Positions 44,607 to 54,659 of a DNA stretch of 64,000 bases are shown piece by piece. Under the pieces are notes generated by a model that made no database searches, was not told the DNA's origin, and was given only the letters and a program-made list of their open reading frames with translations. Every line of letters begins with the position of its first letter. Position 1 is the stretch's first letter. Position numbers and translations under genes: made by a program. Source of the DNA: Macrolepiota albuminosa. Its lineage: Eukaryota; Basidiomycota; Agaricomycetes; Agaricales; Agaricaceae. The stretch is taken from NCBI GenBank assembly GCA_027475525.1, contig JAMWFC010000049.1:6308947-6372946 (forward strand), in the 5' to 3' direction.

Positions 44607-45876
44607 ATGGCTCCTCCTACTGGTCCTAAAAAAACCCTTGGTCCTGACCCTTATTCTCTCCTTGAAAGTGCCATCATCCGGGACAAGGATCAACAAATAA
44701 AATCCGTCAAACATATTGCCGCCTTTAGCACTGCTGTCACACGTCTCTGTGAGGAAGCTCTTGCCAAAGATGTACCGGTTCTAGTATCCCGGCATGTCGG
44801 AGCAGCTGAACTTGTGCGTTGTTTCTATTTTCGGAGCTTGTTCCAAATTTAACTTTGCATGCATTGCCCCAGAACTTTGTGGATCACTCCGACTTCCCCC
44901 TCATTGCTGAGCAGTCTGGCCTTTACAACATTCTCTACAAGGTCCAGGCCCGCATCGAACGTCGACTTGCCCAGTCTTCTTCCAACGTCAAAAATTGGTG
45001 TATTTTTGCGGACACGATCCTTAAATTAATCACTGATCGCCGTGCCGAAGAAGCTGCCAAACAAGCTGCACACGAAGCCAAAGAGCGCGCTGAGGTCACT
45101 CTTTGCTTTGTCCATCACCATTCCCTTCTCACCTTCTCCTTTCTCTAGACGCGCCGCCGTGAGGACGCTCGCCGTGCCCGTGACCGTCGCCAGGAGCGTG
45201 ACAGCGACGTAGAGATGATGAGTGCGTCATCTCCTCGTCCTGTCAAGCGCAAGGCTAATGATGTGAGCTCTTTTTCTGCTCTCAGAAACTCAAATTGACG
45301 AGTTGTTCACGCGCTTTGCACATTTTTTGCTCTCTCTCCAGCCCACGCCTGAGGCGGCACCCGACTCCAAGAGGCCACGGTTTCAAGCCTCTGTCGGTGC
45401 GTCTCTTTTTCCCTTCTCACACAAAACCAATTTCATTTTTGGCTATCTTAGCCTCGTACCGTCCCGACGGCTCTTGCGCACAGACTCTCCTCGACGAAAC
45501 CGACCGCATTCTAGGCAAGGACGGCAAAGTTTCTTGTACTACGCTACGCGACTATCTTCAGGTACTCGATGACGCCGCGTGCCAGCAACTTTTTATGCTG
45601 GATCTTGCCCAGCAACGCTTCAAGCAACTTGTTGCGCGTCGCGAGGCCGTACGGACCGCCCTTGATAATCAGGCCCTTTCCGATGTGGAGATCCGCATCG
45701 GAGAGCTCCAAGTCGGCTCTCCCTCCAAATTGGTTCGTGCTCTTTAGCTTGCTCTGCTCCGTTTCGCACTCATTCCTTCCATTTCCCAGCCAGCCGTCGA
45801 AAGCCCGGATGTTGAGATCCCTGGGCCGGATTCCAAAGAGGACGAGGTAAATAATGCTATTGAGGCAGCCTTGTAG
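44607..45876 (+). CDS. Element C antisense gene, spliced, coiled-coil protein
   Basis: Plus-strand gene opposite to gag-pol. Exons 44607 to about 44812, about 44872-45092, 45149-45262, 45341-45395, 45452-45733 and 45792-45876 join in frame, with GT...AG introns of about 55-80 nt, and end at TAG 45874. It starts MAPPTGPKKTLGPDPYSLL. The middle is helical and alanine/arginine-rich (AEEAAKQAAHEAKERAE then TRRREDARRARDRRQE), followed by basic nuclear-localisation-like PVKRKAND...SKRPRF. The C-terminal part is helical (LYMLDLAQQRFKQLVARRE-like) with an acidic end. No cysteine cluster is seen, unlike the A and B antisense proteins. No internal stop was found, so the gene may be functional. Role unknown. 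Confidence 0.7.
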
Positions 45877-47023
45877 TTACACGGTATATTCGTTACTACT
45901 ACGCAGCCCAATAGACTTAATTTCCTCGCGCAATAACTTGAGTTCGACGCCTTTAATTTGCGTGACGTATGAGTGACGCAAGGCTTCTTGATTGATCATG
46001 ATCAGCCCTGCTGATCCGCTGATCCGAGCTTCCAGCACTTCTTTTCGGCTCACTATTTTTGGTCTCAGCTTCCAATCACCCGGGGAAGCCTGCTTCTTTT
46101 CGCTTCCCTTACCTCGGACCGTCGTTCCCACTACTCGGTTCCTCTTTTAGCCGATCGTGTGGGGTAACTCTTTGTTTTTCCCCCACACTGACGCTTCTGT
46201 GTGCGTCTCTAGCTTCACTCCCTGTCTCCCTTACTCATCCTCTATTGCCATGGGGTGCCTTGCCAGGGAGACCACCCCTTACTCACACCTCCCACTCAGT
46301 TCCTCTTCAGTTCTTGGTCCTTGCCACAGGGTTCTTCCAATCACACGGAACAACGGAACTTTACTCTGTTCCATTATCCGGACGCATCTGAGACATTACA
46401 GCTGTCTCAGAACTCTTTTGCCTCCCCTGCACCTCTTCTTATCCCCTTTTACTCGCTTTCGACGTCTTGTGGACGACATCTCCTTCAGCTTTTTACGGCT
46501 TACTGCACAAAGACCCCATCAGTAGATCTGCGGACCGCGCGTTCGATTCTGACTTAGCGCGTTTTCGTGCGCAAGTCCTCAATTCTTTTGCGCTACTCTG
46601 TAGACACAGGGTCTTGTCCCGTAGTTCAACCAATATATTCCTTGCCCTGTTCCCTCATTCAGAGTCCCTGCACTGGCAAACCTTGACCATACATTTATCC
46701 ATTCATATGTGCCCAACGTGCCGCCGTCAGTACGCGTGATCACGTTACATAAGCAGGTGCACCGACAATTTGATTATCAAATCAGGAGCATCCGCTGACG
46801 TTGATGTGACCAGCACGCGGTCACGTTTCCAAGAACGCGCGACTTAGCACGTCAGCAACGCAACAACGCGTGCCCGTTGTGTCAACCTTCTTCTCACTCC
46901 TACCACCTCTGTCCACAACCCATGTAGTTGGTTTGTAACAACTGTACTAGTTATTGTACAATGCCAACACATGTTTTCTGCACTTCCTCACTCTAGTTCT
47001 GCCAGAACCTAAGGAAGACTGAG
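45877..47023. other. Spacer between antisense gene and pol of element C
   Basis: About 1.15 kb between two convergent genes inside element C. Open frames on the plus strand are short and motif-free. It could hold the antisense gene's 3' UTR. Confidence 0.4.
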
Positions 47024-50000
47024 TTATTCTTCCTGTTCTTCTCCTAAGTGTACACCCCTGAGATAGAGGTCTTCCTCCACTTGTCCTTCCTGTTTCTCCT
47101 CCCTTAACTCTTGTAGTTTAGAGGGAGTAATATCAATCCATTCCTCAATACTGGTAGGCAGAGTGATTTGCTGCCTAGCCTTGTAAGGTATAACCCTAAA
47201 GGCAGCCACCCTCTCTTGCCACACAGTACCATCCAACTCTGCCACTATATAGTTCCCTCCTTTAGTCCTAGTCAACACTACCATAGGTCCCCAATAGCGA
47301 GCAGACATTTTCCCACTCAGAGATTTAGCTGCCACTATATTTCTAACCAGTACCAAGTCTCTTGGTTTGAACTTGTACTCTTTAATAGAAGCTTCATTTT
47401 CTCTTGTGAAGTTCTCTGCCCATCTCAACTTCTCCTTGCTAACTCTAGTTCTCATGTCCTCCACATGCTGGTAATGCTTTGCCAGTGCTTGAGCCCTTAA
47501 GCCAATTAAGTCTTCTGTAGATACTGGTCCATCAGGCCAGTCTACCAACCAAGTGGCTTCCACTAAGTCCAAGGGTAGTATAGGATGTGCTCCAGTCACT
47601 AAGAAGAATGGGGAGCACCCAAATCTCTTTCTAACTGTAATCCTGTCTGCCCACATTACATGCCAGAAGAACCAGTACCACTTGGTTCTGTCTTCACAGG
47701 CTTTGTACAAGGCCTGCCTCACATCCCAATGTGGTCTCTCTATCCTCCCATTAGCTCTAGAATTATAGGGAGCAATAGTTATGCCCTGTATCCCATACTT
47801 CTTAGATAGCCAATGTACCACTTTTGTGAACTGCCCAGCATTATCTGTTACAATGGTGCTTATACAGCCCCATCTACAGATCACTTCTTCAAACAACCAC
47901 TGCCCAATCAACTTGTGGTTATCCTTCTTCAAAGGTCTACCCTCCATCCATGAGGTTAAAGCACACCTCCCATGTACAATATACTTGCACCCATTTGAAC
48001 TTGGTGTCATATGCATGGTATCCAAGTGTATGGTTTCAAATATACTGGGAGTGTAGGCTACCACAGGCTGCCTGCATACTGCAACTTTCTGCCTCACTTG
48101 GCAAGCATGACAAGTGTCTATATACCACTTTACATCAGCTTCCATCTCTGGCCACCAAAACCTCTCTTCCAGTAAAGCCTTAGTTGCAAAGGTCCCTCTG
48201 TGACCAAGTGCATCATGAGCAGACTTTAGCATATACATCCTCCTGTCCTTCTCTATGACTAGCTTGTGCTTCCCCTCTTCTCCTCTCTTGTAAAACCTTC
48301 CCTTGAGATCAAAGAAGAACTGCCTTGCAAATCTAAGGAATTGACCTTCTTTCACCTCTCTGGGTACCTTTCCAGGATGCCTAAGCCAGTCCTGTACTAG
48401 GGGTAAGAGGTTATCTAAGGCTTTCCCCTTCTCAGTTCTCCTCTCTTCCTGGTACTCTTCTATAGTAGAGGCAGAGGGCCTTTCTGGCAGCAAGAGTGTA
48501 GATAAAGTTAAGACTGCTACTGGATTCAGTGTAGTCCCTGCTTTAGTACTCTGCTCTTGTAAGCCTAAGGCTATCCCTTGCTCTCTGTCTCTACCCAATC
48601 TCACTTCCTCCTGTACATCCTCTGGAGTGACTGCTAACAAGTAGCCTCCTCTTGTATCAATCTCATCCATGAAGTCTTCTAACTTGAGGGGCACATGTTC
48701 CTCCCAGCCAGGTACTTTGTTAATCTCATCTGGATACTCAAAGGACATTGGCTTTGGATCATCCAGTAAAGATGAGTCCACAGGAGGATACTCTTCATCT
48801 CCTGGTTGCTTCTCCCTGCGAGATAGACCATCCATACTGAAAGTCTTTCCTGGCACATGCCTCAAGGTGAAGTGATACATAAGTACAGCTTCTACCCAGC
48901 GCATTATAGTAGCATTAGGTCCAATCCCTGGGTTGCTCAGCATGCCCTTGAGGTATTTAGCATCACTCTCAATGATAAGCTTTCTGCACCCTAGTAACCA
49001 ATAGCTGCTAACTTGTAATGCCCTCATAAGACCATACAACTCTCTCTTAGGTTGTGAAAACCTAGCCTCCCTCTCATTCAAGGTAATGGACCCCAGTCTA
49101 GCACAAGTCCTCTGTTTTGGATTTGTACTGTCTTCTTGGAAGATCCCAAACCCAACAGCCATCCAAGAAGTGTCTACTGCCAAGATGACAGCTCCTTCAG
49201 ACTCATAGTCTATAGGTCTTAGAGCTGCACAACTTGCTAACCTCCTCTTCATCTCCTTCATGGCCTCCTTCTGTTCTTCCTCCCAGACAAAAGCCACATC
49301 ATCTTTAGTGAGCCTATTGATAGGCTCTGAGATCTTGGCATAGTCCTGGATGAACATCCTGAAGGTACCACAAGTTCCCAAGAACTTCCTAACCTCAGAG
49401 ACATTGCGGCAGTCTCCCCAACTCATGACCACTGCATATCTCTTTGTCTCTGGCTTGCGCCCCTCATAAGAACACAAGTGACCCACTACAGTGATTTCAT
49501 CTGCACATAGCACAGACTTAGTCCCTGAGAAGGTTCCTCCAGCATACTTGATGCGCTGAACAACTCTATTGACATTGTTCAGGTGCTCCCATACAAAGCG
49601 CCTAATCCCTTGATTCTCTGCAATAGTCTCATACCCTCCTCCTTCCAACTCATACCTAGTCTCAGGTCCTCTTATTGGAACATCATCAATATAAGGCCAA
49701 GTGACATGAGGTATCTCATCTTGCAAGATATAAGTAACATCATCATGGAAGATGGGAACTGAATTAGTCCATCCCATTGGCAATGTCACCAATCTCAGAG
49801 CTCCATAAGGTGTCTGAAAGGTAGTATAGTCTCTGGACCTAGGGTCCAAAGTCCTCTCATCATATCCAACATAGAGATCACACATCCCACCACATGCTCT
49901 TCCAGCAAAGTGGTTGGCCAGTTCTTCTGTAGCAGGAGGTACTCCAGAATGAGCTATAGTGACCTTGTTTAGAGGTTCTAAACTGTGCACAAGCCTTAGA

Positions 50001-50781
50001 CTTTTCCCATCCTTCTTCAGAACAGCAAACCATTGTGATCTATATGAGGAGTTTGACCTCTCATAAACCCCTGCTTCCAACTTCCTCTTAATCTCCTTGC
50101 ACAGATCATTGTACTTCCCAGGAGGTATGGGTCTGTTTTTCAACACCCAAGGCTGGTGAGGTACTACTGGCATAACAACAGGTGGAAAGTATTCCTCTTT
50201 GAACTTTCCCTTCTGACTGTCATTCCATGCAAAGGCCTCATTCTGCTGCATCATCAACTGGTGCAGTAACTTCCTCTCTTCTGGCCATAGAAACTCCCCT
50301 TCATGTGCTTGGTCAATAATCTGTTTGCACTCCTCTGTGTACCTCCCAGTAGGTCTGAATTCAGGTGGATGTGGACTCAAAGGTGGCATATCCTTTAAAG
50401 GATCACCAGTGATATTCCTCTCTATCCTGAACTCCTCTGGTGTAGTACCCAACACAGGTCTAACTTTCTTGGCAACAGGCTTATATTTCCCAAACACTTG
50501 TACAGTTTCCTCCTGGCTTTTCTCCCCCCCACTCTTTAACTCTTCAGGTAGGTAGCCTAGCTCTCCATTCAGGTAAGCTCCCAGCAACTGCCCTGTCCTT
50601 TCTCCTTCTCTTCCAGTAGCATGGTAAGCAGCCAAGTACACATCTCTGAGTTCTTGCTGCTCAAAACTCTTCTCCTTGACACAGTACCCCTTGATCCAGA
50701 AACCTTCCTCCTCACTCCCCTCTATCATTACTGCAGCCTCTCCTTGATCTGGGATCAACTCCTCAAGGCTGAAGCTTTTCC
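47024..50781 (-). CDS. pol: Element C pol polyprotein (RT, RNase H, integrase)
   Basis: One uninterrupted frame of about 1250 codons. RT spans about residues 210-400 (VYERSNSSYRSQWF, VHSLEPLNKVTIAHSGVPP, LPMGWTNSVPIFHDD, catalytic YIDD at about 356-359). RNase H is about 520-650 (VILAVDTSWMAVGFG, IIESDAKYLKGML, HVPGKTFSMDGLSR). The integrase HHCC region is AHDALGHRGTFATKALLEER to CHACQVRQ. The rve core has IHLDTMHM, IVTDNAGQF and NGRIERPHWDVRQ. The C-terminal GPMVVL...AELDGTVWQERVAAFRVIPY segment lacks a chromodomain. Translation probably enters by -1 slippage from the protease frame at GGGAAAA (50775-50781), since the frame has no convincing ATG at its start. Intact catalytic residues suggest recent activity. 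Confidence 0.95.
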
Positions 50782-51534
50782 CAACTCCTCCTTGTTGCCA
50801 CTAGGGGGTGCCTTGCCTCTCTCATAAGTTGGTAGTGCAGTCCTCTTCCCAGTATTAGGATCCCTGATAGTGATAATTGCACTACCATCCTTCAAGTTCT
50901 GCACATTACTCTCAGTGGCTGTATCAAATGGCCTCCCCAGTAATACTGTATAGGCAGGTTTCTCAAATATATGCACTTGCAAGTATATTGTAAAACCCTC
51001 AGCAAACTTGAAGGGCACATTTTTGGCCATCCCCAAAGACTCATTAACCTGTTGATTGGCACTCTCCATGCGCAACCTTATATCAGGATCCCAAGTCAAT
51101 CCCAAACTTAGTGCCTTGTCCAATGCCATGCACACAATCTGGGACCCACTGTCCAATATAGCCTCTACCTTAGCTTGGTCATTCACACTAGGGTACAGAG
51201 ACCTCAACACTTGTAAGTCTCTGGCCACATAGACCACTTCTGGCCTATTCCCTGGTGGAAGCTGTTCCAAGAAGGTAGCCACACAGTCCTCATGAACCAC
51301 TGATCCCTTTGGAATCCCCTCTTCTTCACTCTGAGAGATATGGTACCCTGGTTGAGGCAAGTCATCTATGTTGACCTGGCCCATTACAGAAGCACTTCTA
51401 TCCTCTTGTGCAAAGACCTTGGCTGCTGTCCACTTGGTAGCACCTTCTCTCCTTCTCCAAGTCTTCTCCATAGCCTCCTGCAAGGCTGGCACCTTCAACA
51501 ATTCCCTTGTAGAAATTGTCACCTCATTGTCCAA
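50755..51534 (-). CDS. Element C protease
   Basis: 259-codon frame with aspartic protease motif AILDSGSQIVCMALDKAL (about residue 127), NESLGMAKNVPFKF and the flap/C-terminal YTVLLGRPFDTATES, ending KASALRS. It overlaps pol by about 20 nt. Upstream it should be continuous with 51836-51621, but a 77-bp tandem duplication puts the two parts in different frames and introduces a stop. The protein would process Gag and Pol. The listed start at 51534 is only the first possible codon, not a real initiation site. Confidence 0.85.
   Translation of the reverse strand: MDNEVTISTRELLKVPALQEAMEKTWRRREGATKWTAAKVFAQEDRSASVMGQVNIDDLPQPGYHISQSEEEGIPKGSVVHEDCVATFLEQLPPGNRPEVVYVARDLQVLRSLYPSVNDQAKVEAILDSGSQIVCMALDKALSLGLTWDPDIRLRMESANQQVNESLGMAKNVPFKFAEGFTIYLQVHIFEKPAYTVLLGRPFDTATESNVQNLKDGSAIITIRDPNTGKRTALPTYERGKAPPSGNKEELGKASALRS
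50775..50781 (-). promoter_or_regulatory. -1 ribosomal slippery heptamer GGGAAAA (pro-pol)
   Basis: In sense the 0-frame codons are TTG GGA AAA, so G GGA AAA fits X XXY YYZ. Shifting back one base continues AGC TTC AGC directly into the long pol frame; the 0-frame stop TGA follows 17 nt later. Confidence 0.75.
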
Positions 51535-51543
51535 TATTTTGCT

Positions 51544-51697
51544 AACAATCTCATCCTCCCTTCTCTGCCAAACTCTGGGCTGGTACAGCTCTTTCTTGTC
51601 ATTTTGAAATTTTACTATTTTACAATCTCATCCTCCCTTCTCTGCCAAACTCTGGGCTGGTACAGCTCTTTCTTGTCATTTTGAAATTTTACTATTT
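51544..51697. repeat. 77-bp perfect-looking tandem duplication in element C
   Basis: Segment 51544-51620 is repeated at 51621-51697 (for example CTCATCCTCCCTTCTCTGCC at 51550 and 51627). 77 is not a multiple of three. Removing one unit joins the 51836 frame to the protease frame without a stop. Confidence 0.92.
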
Positions 51698-51836
51698 TCT
51701 CTCCATTGACAGCAGGCACCTGCTCAAAGGGCAGGTTCCCTTTGCCTACTTCTATAACTCCCCTTTGCCTTTTCAGATCACTCTCAGGTGGTAATGGTGT
51801 CCTCAATTCAGGCTGGACTCTTCCATCTGCCACCAT
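51621..51836 (-). pseudogene. Gag-protease connector of element C
   Basis: Frame beginning MVADGRVQPELRTPLPPESD and running to WQRREDEIVK, then a TAG at 51615-51617 created by the tandem duplication. It is reached from gag by a -1 shift and, without the duplication, leads into the protease. Confidence 0.75.
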
Positions 51837-51847
51837 CCTTGAGTTCT

Positions 51848-53281
51848 CTAAAAACCCTCCTGCTTCTGCTGGGTGTTCTTCTCATAAGTCTGAGTCCTAG
51901 TGGTTATCAGACTGGACACCAAGTTCTGCAGCTCCTCTATCTTCTTCTCTAAATCCTCTTTCTCCTTGGGCACTGCCTGTACATAGGTAGACACACTAGG
52001 CACCATAGTGACTGGCTCTTCTACCCAGCCATAGAAGGCAGCAGCCTTAGGATCCATGATAGCATTGACCCTCTCTTTGGGAGACACATTAGGTGGACTC
52101 CTGGGAATGGGATCCCCAGAAGGTAGCCTAGGCCTGCCTTCAAAGAGGATGAGCTTGCCTTCTTGGACTTGAGTCTTGAGATATTCACAGTCATTGGTCC
52201 TGTGTCCCAACTCCCAACAATGATAACAGTTTATTCCTGCTGCTGAACTGTTGCCTCCTTGAAACTGAACAGTCTGCAAGGCCTGAGTAGGCATCCCCAT
52301 CCTAGTCTGCAGACCTCCCTGCATAGGAACCTGGCTCTTTGCCTTCCACTCATTGTTCATAGTCTGCATGAAACCTCTCAGACTGCTCATCTCCTTCCCC
52401 AGAGCCATGACTCCATCCTGGAGGTTAGCTAACCTCCCCTCAGTCTCCAAATCTGGCTCTTGCTTGACCTTGATCACCCCTGGGACCTTCTCCTGTGGAC
52501 TGTCATTGTCCCTGAATGAGGTTCCAGAATCAACCAAAATAGCCACCACATTGATGATTTCCTTCAGATCATATCTATCATCCTTGTGTCTCCTCCTGGT
52601 TATGTCACTATAATGACCATATTTTTGCAAGGCCTGGGCCAGAATAAGTTCCCTGAAGGCTGGGGTGAAGCACTTAGTGAACTTCTCAACCAGTGCCCCA
52701 TTCCCAAGCACCCCTTTCAACTTCTTGGCTTCAGCCCTAAACTTCCTGACCAGTGCATGGATCTCTTCTGTGTCATTCTGTCCCAACCTTGCATGCTCTC
52801 TACAGATCCTGTCAAGTACTGCCACACTCCCCTCATCAGAGATTGCCTCTGGGTAGGAATCTTGGACCTCCTTGACAAAGACCTCCCAACTTGACTCATC
52901 ACTAAAACTGTCCAATCCCCTCCACTCACTGTCTGTCTCTGCATCCACATACTCTGTCACCCTCTCCTTTCTCTCCCCAGCATCATTAATCCCTGCAGCC
53001 TTGAAGAGACTCTCCATCTTTCTGAGGAAGCGCCTGACTTCAGTGGGCTGTGTGTGGGTGAACCTAGGTGCATCTCTGCTTGTAGACAGAGGCAATTTTT
53101 GTCTTGTAACTTCTGGCATTTTTGATAGATTTGTACTTGTAATTTTGATAGTTTTGGATGTTGGCTTTCTTGATCTCAAGACTTGTTCTGGGTCCCCAAC
53201 ACTATTGAGTGTGGTGGTCTTGCTGCTCCTGGTAGTGGGCTTGTGTGCTTGCTCCCTAGGACTGACCTTTTGCTTGGGCAC
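51848..53281 (-). CDS. gag: Element C gag
   Basis: 477 residues. A basic N-terminus (MPKQKVSPREQAHKPTTRSS) is followed by a capsid-like region with RFTHTQPTEVRRFLRKMESLF and DSEWRGLDSFSDESSWEVFV, FRAEAKKLKGVLGN, and a CX2CX4HX4C knuckle (CYHCWELGHRTNDC, residues about 350-364). The C-terminus is a coiled coil (KEKEDLEKKIEELQNLVSSL). The stop is embedded in GAG GGT TTT TAG, part of a slippery site. It forms the particle and binds element RNA. No internal damage. Confidence 0.92.
   Translation of the reverse strand: MPKQKVSPREQAHKPTTRSSKTTTLNSVGDPEQVLRSRKPTSKTIKITSTNLSKMPEVTRQKLPLSTSRDAPRFTHTQPTEVRRFLRKMESLFKAAGINDAGERKERVTEYVDAETDSEWRGLDSFSDESSWEVFVKEVQDSYPEAISDEGSVAVLDRICREHARLGQNDTEEIHALVRKFRAEAKKLKGVLGNGALVEKFTKCFTPAFRELILAQALQKYGHYSDITRRRHKDDRYDLKEIINVVAILVDSGTSFRDNDSPQEKVPGVIKVKQEPDLETEGRLANLQDGVMALGKEMSSLRGFMQTMNNEWKAKSQVPMQGGLQTRMGMPTQALQTVQFQGGNSSAAGINCYHCWELGHRTNDCEYLKTQVQEGKLILFEGRPRLPSGDPIPRSPPNVSPKERVNAIMDPKAAAFYGWVEEPVTMVPSVSTYVQAVPKEKEDLEKKIEELQNLVSSLITTRTQTYEKNTQQKQEGF
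51851..51857 (-). promoter_or_regulatory. -1 ribosomal slippery heptamer GGGTTTT (gag-pro)
   Basis: Sense 0-frame codons GAG GGT TTT TAG contain G GGT TTT, which fits X XXY YYZ, immediately before the gag stop. A -1 shift continues TTA GAG AAC TCA into the connector/protease frame. Confidence 0.75.
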
Positions 53282-53420
53282 TGTCCTCTTTAGCTTCTCT
53301 GGGGTAGACCCTCTTGGTGCAAATGAAATCTTGAATTAAGCTTGAGGTGAACCTGACTTGCTGGTCCACAAATGAACTTGATGACAGTGTTTCTTGTTGG
53401 TAAACTTTCTAAGCCAAAGC

Positions 53421-53438
53421 CCCTCGCGGTGGGCTCCA
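53421..53438 (-). other. Primer binding site of element C
   Basis: In sense TGGAGCCCACCGCGAGGG lies 2 nt after the 5' LTR. It is identical to the PBS of element B. Confidence 0.82.
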
Positions 53439-53440
53439 GA

Positions 53441-54288
53441 TGTAGTACTTGGTTGCAAGTAGTACTGATAGTTCTGGGGCTTGATGGTGTAGAAGGTTAC
53501 TTGCAGTGCACACTGACTTGATGATGAAATTGATATATTTGAAGGCTTTCAATAATCTTCCTGAAAGCAGAGGGTTCTCAACAAACTCCAGCCTAAGTGA
53601 TTCACTCCCTGGGAACCACCGAGCCTTTGCCTATCAATTGCCTGTCTATTCTCTACTAAACTTGGGCTATTTATACTGTTTTTCTGGTGCACAGACCACT
53701 ATCTACACATGACTCTTTTGTTGTCAACTCCCCAGCCTCCAGAACATATTTGATAGTCCAATTTCCCTTTTGGGAGGCATGTTTCGGTGCCACCAGTTCC
53801 ACCATTCAACTTCTTGTTCCATCATTCCTCTGGATGTCTCTGATTGCCACTTCCCCATTTGCTTCAGCTCCATTTAGCACGATCCCATTCATAGATCCTT
53901 CTTTCCCCTTTTAGCGCTTCCCTGCATTCCATGCTTCTTTTGACATCCCTCCATGCTTCTTTTCCTTTCCCCTTTCAGTCATGACAAATTGGGCATTGTC
54001 AGATCTGATCTTGATCTAGATCATCACAAATTGATCCCATTTCGTCACTTCTGCCAGCTCCCATGCTTCCCCTCCCCATTACAGTGGTTGGACTATTGTT
54101 GTGTTGATAGCTTGAGCTGGTCCCTGCCCTTTGTTCTGTACTGTCTGTGTATTTATTGGGGTGTTTTTGGAGATATAATTTGTTGAGACTGCTACCAGGA
54201 GGCTTACAGTTTTCAGCCTTATGATTAAATGTTTATTTTGACTTCTGGTGCATGTTGTGTCCCTGACTGCTGGTACAGCGTCGTATCA
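53441..54288 (-). repeat. 5' LTR of element C
   Basis: Identical by eye to 43546-44393; adjoins the PBS, so it is the 5' LTR in sense. Confidence 0.95.
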
Positions 54289-54659
54289 GTATCAAGCCAA
54301 AATTTTCAAGATGTAAACCAATGAGAGAGAGAGTCTCGTAGAATTGGACATTTGTTATGATCCAAGGCAATGAAGCATAACTCAAAGAATGTGTCCTATC
54401 TTCTACAAGAAGTTCTCAAACATATTCTGCAGTTCAGGGTTCCCTGTCAAGAATAGAAAGAAATTGTTTGTGATGCTCTGCCAGAGCATCTTTGCCACTC
54501 TGTGGAAAACCTGATGGAACGGAAGATGTGCATCTGACACCAAGGTATACAGCTTCTTGAAATGATGGATAAAGATTTGAGGGTCTCCATGTCACAAGCG
54601 CTGGTGTCGATTATGGCTTCAATGAGCTCGGCAGGAAGCCTTTGATGAATTTGATACAT
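54289..54659 (-). pseudogene. F-box gene, 5' part (right of element C)
   Basis: Starts MYQIHQRLPAELIEAIIDTS then LKSLSIISRSCIPWCQMHIF, the typical agaric F-box (LPxELxxxIID...L...S..S..W....HLFRxI). After an intron or frame change, NVQFYETLSLIGLHLENFGL reads into the LTR edge and continues on the other side of element C as ILGDYDWNTLPKSL. The gene has been split by the 10.7-kb insertion. F-box proteins recruit substrates to SCF ubiquitin ligases. Confidence 0.75.

Larger units (their letters stand above)
43546..54288 (-). mobile_element. Ty3/gypsy LTR retrotransposon C, young and nearly intact
   Basis: 10.7-kb element with 848-bp LTRs (43546-44393, 53441-54288) that appear identical; all short open frames inside them are the same in both. 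Flanks AGTAT (43541-43545) and GTAT (54289-54292) give a 4-bp duplication, or 5 bp if the LTR's terminal A is shared. Sense order: 5' LTR, PBS, gag, protease, pol with a single 1244-codon open frame, an antisense spliced gene, PPT, 3' LTR. The only visible coding lesion is a 77-bp tandem duplication upstream of the protease. It interrupts an F-box gene in the same orientation. Confidence 0.96.

Noticed and set aside
46709..46739. CPTCRRQ as a remnant zinc cluster for the element C antisense gene
   Set aside because: Only one CX2C pair is present, well past the gene's stop at 45876, with no splice signals linking it.
47168..50827. Plus-strand open frames across element C pol
   Set aside because: They are shadows of the 1244-codon pol frame on the minus strand; none has motifs or intron signals.
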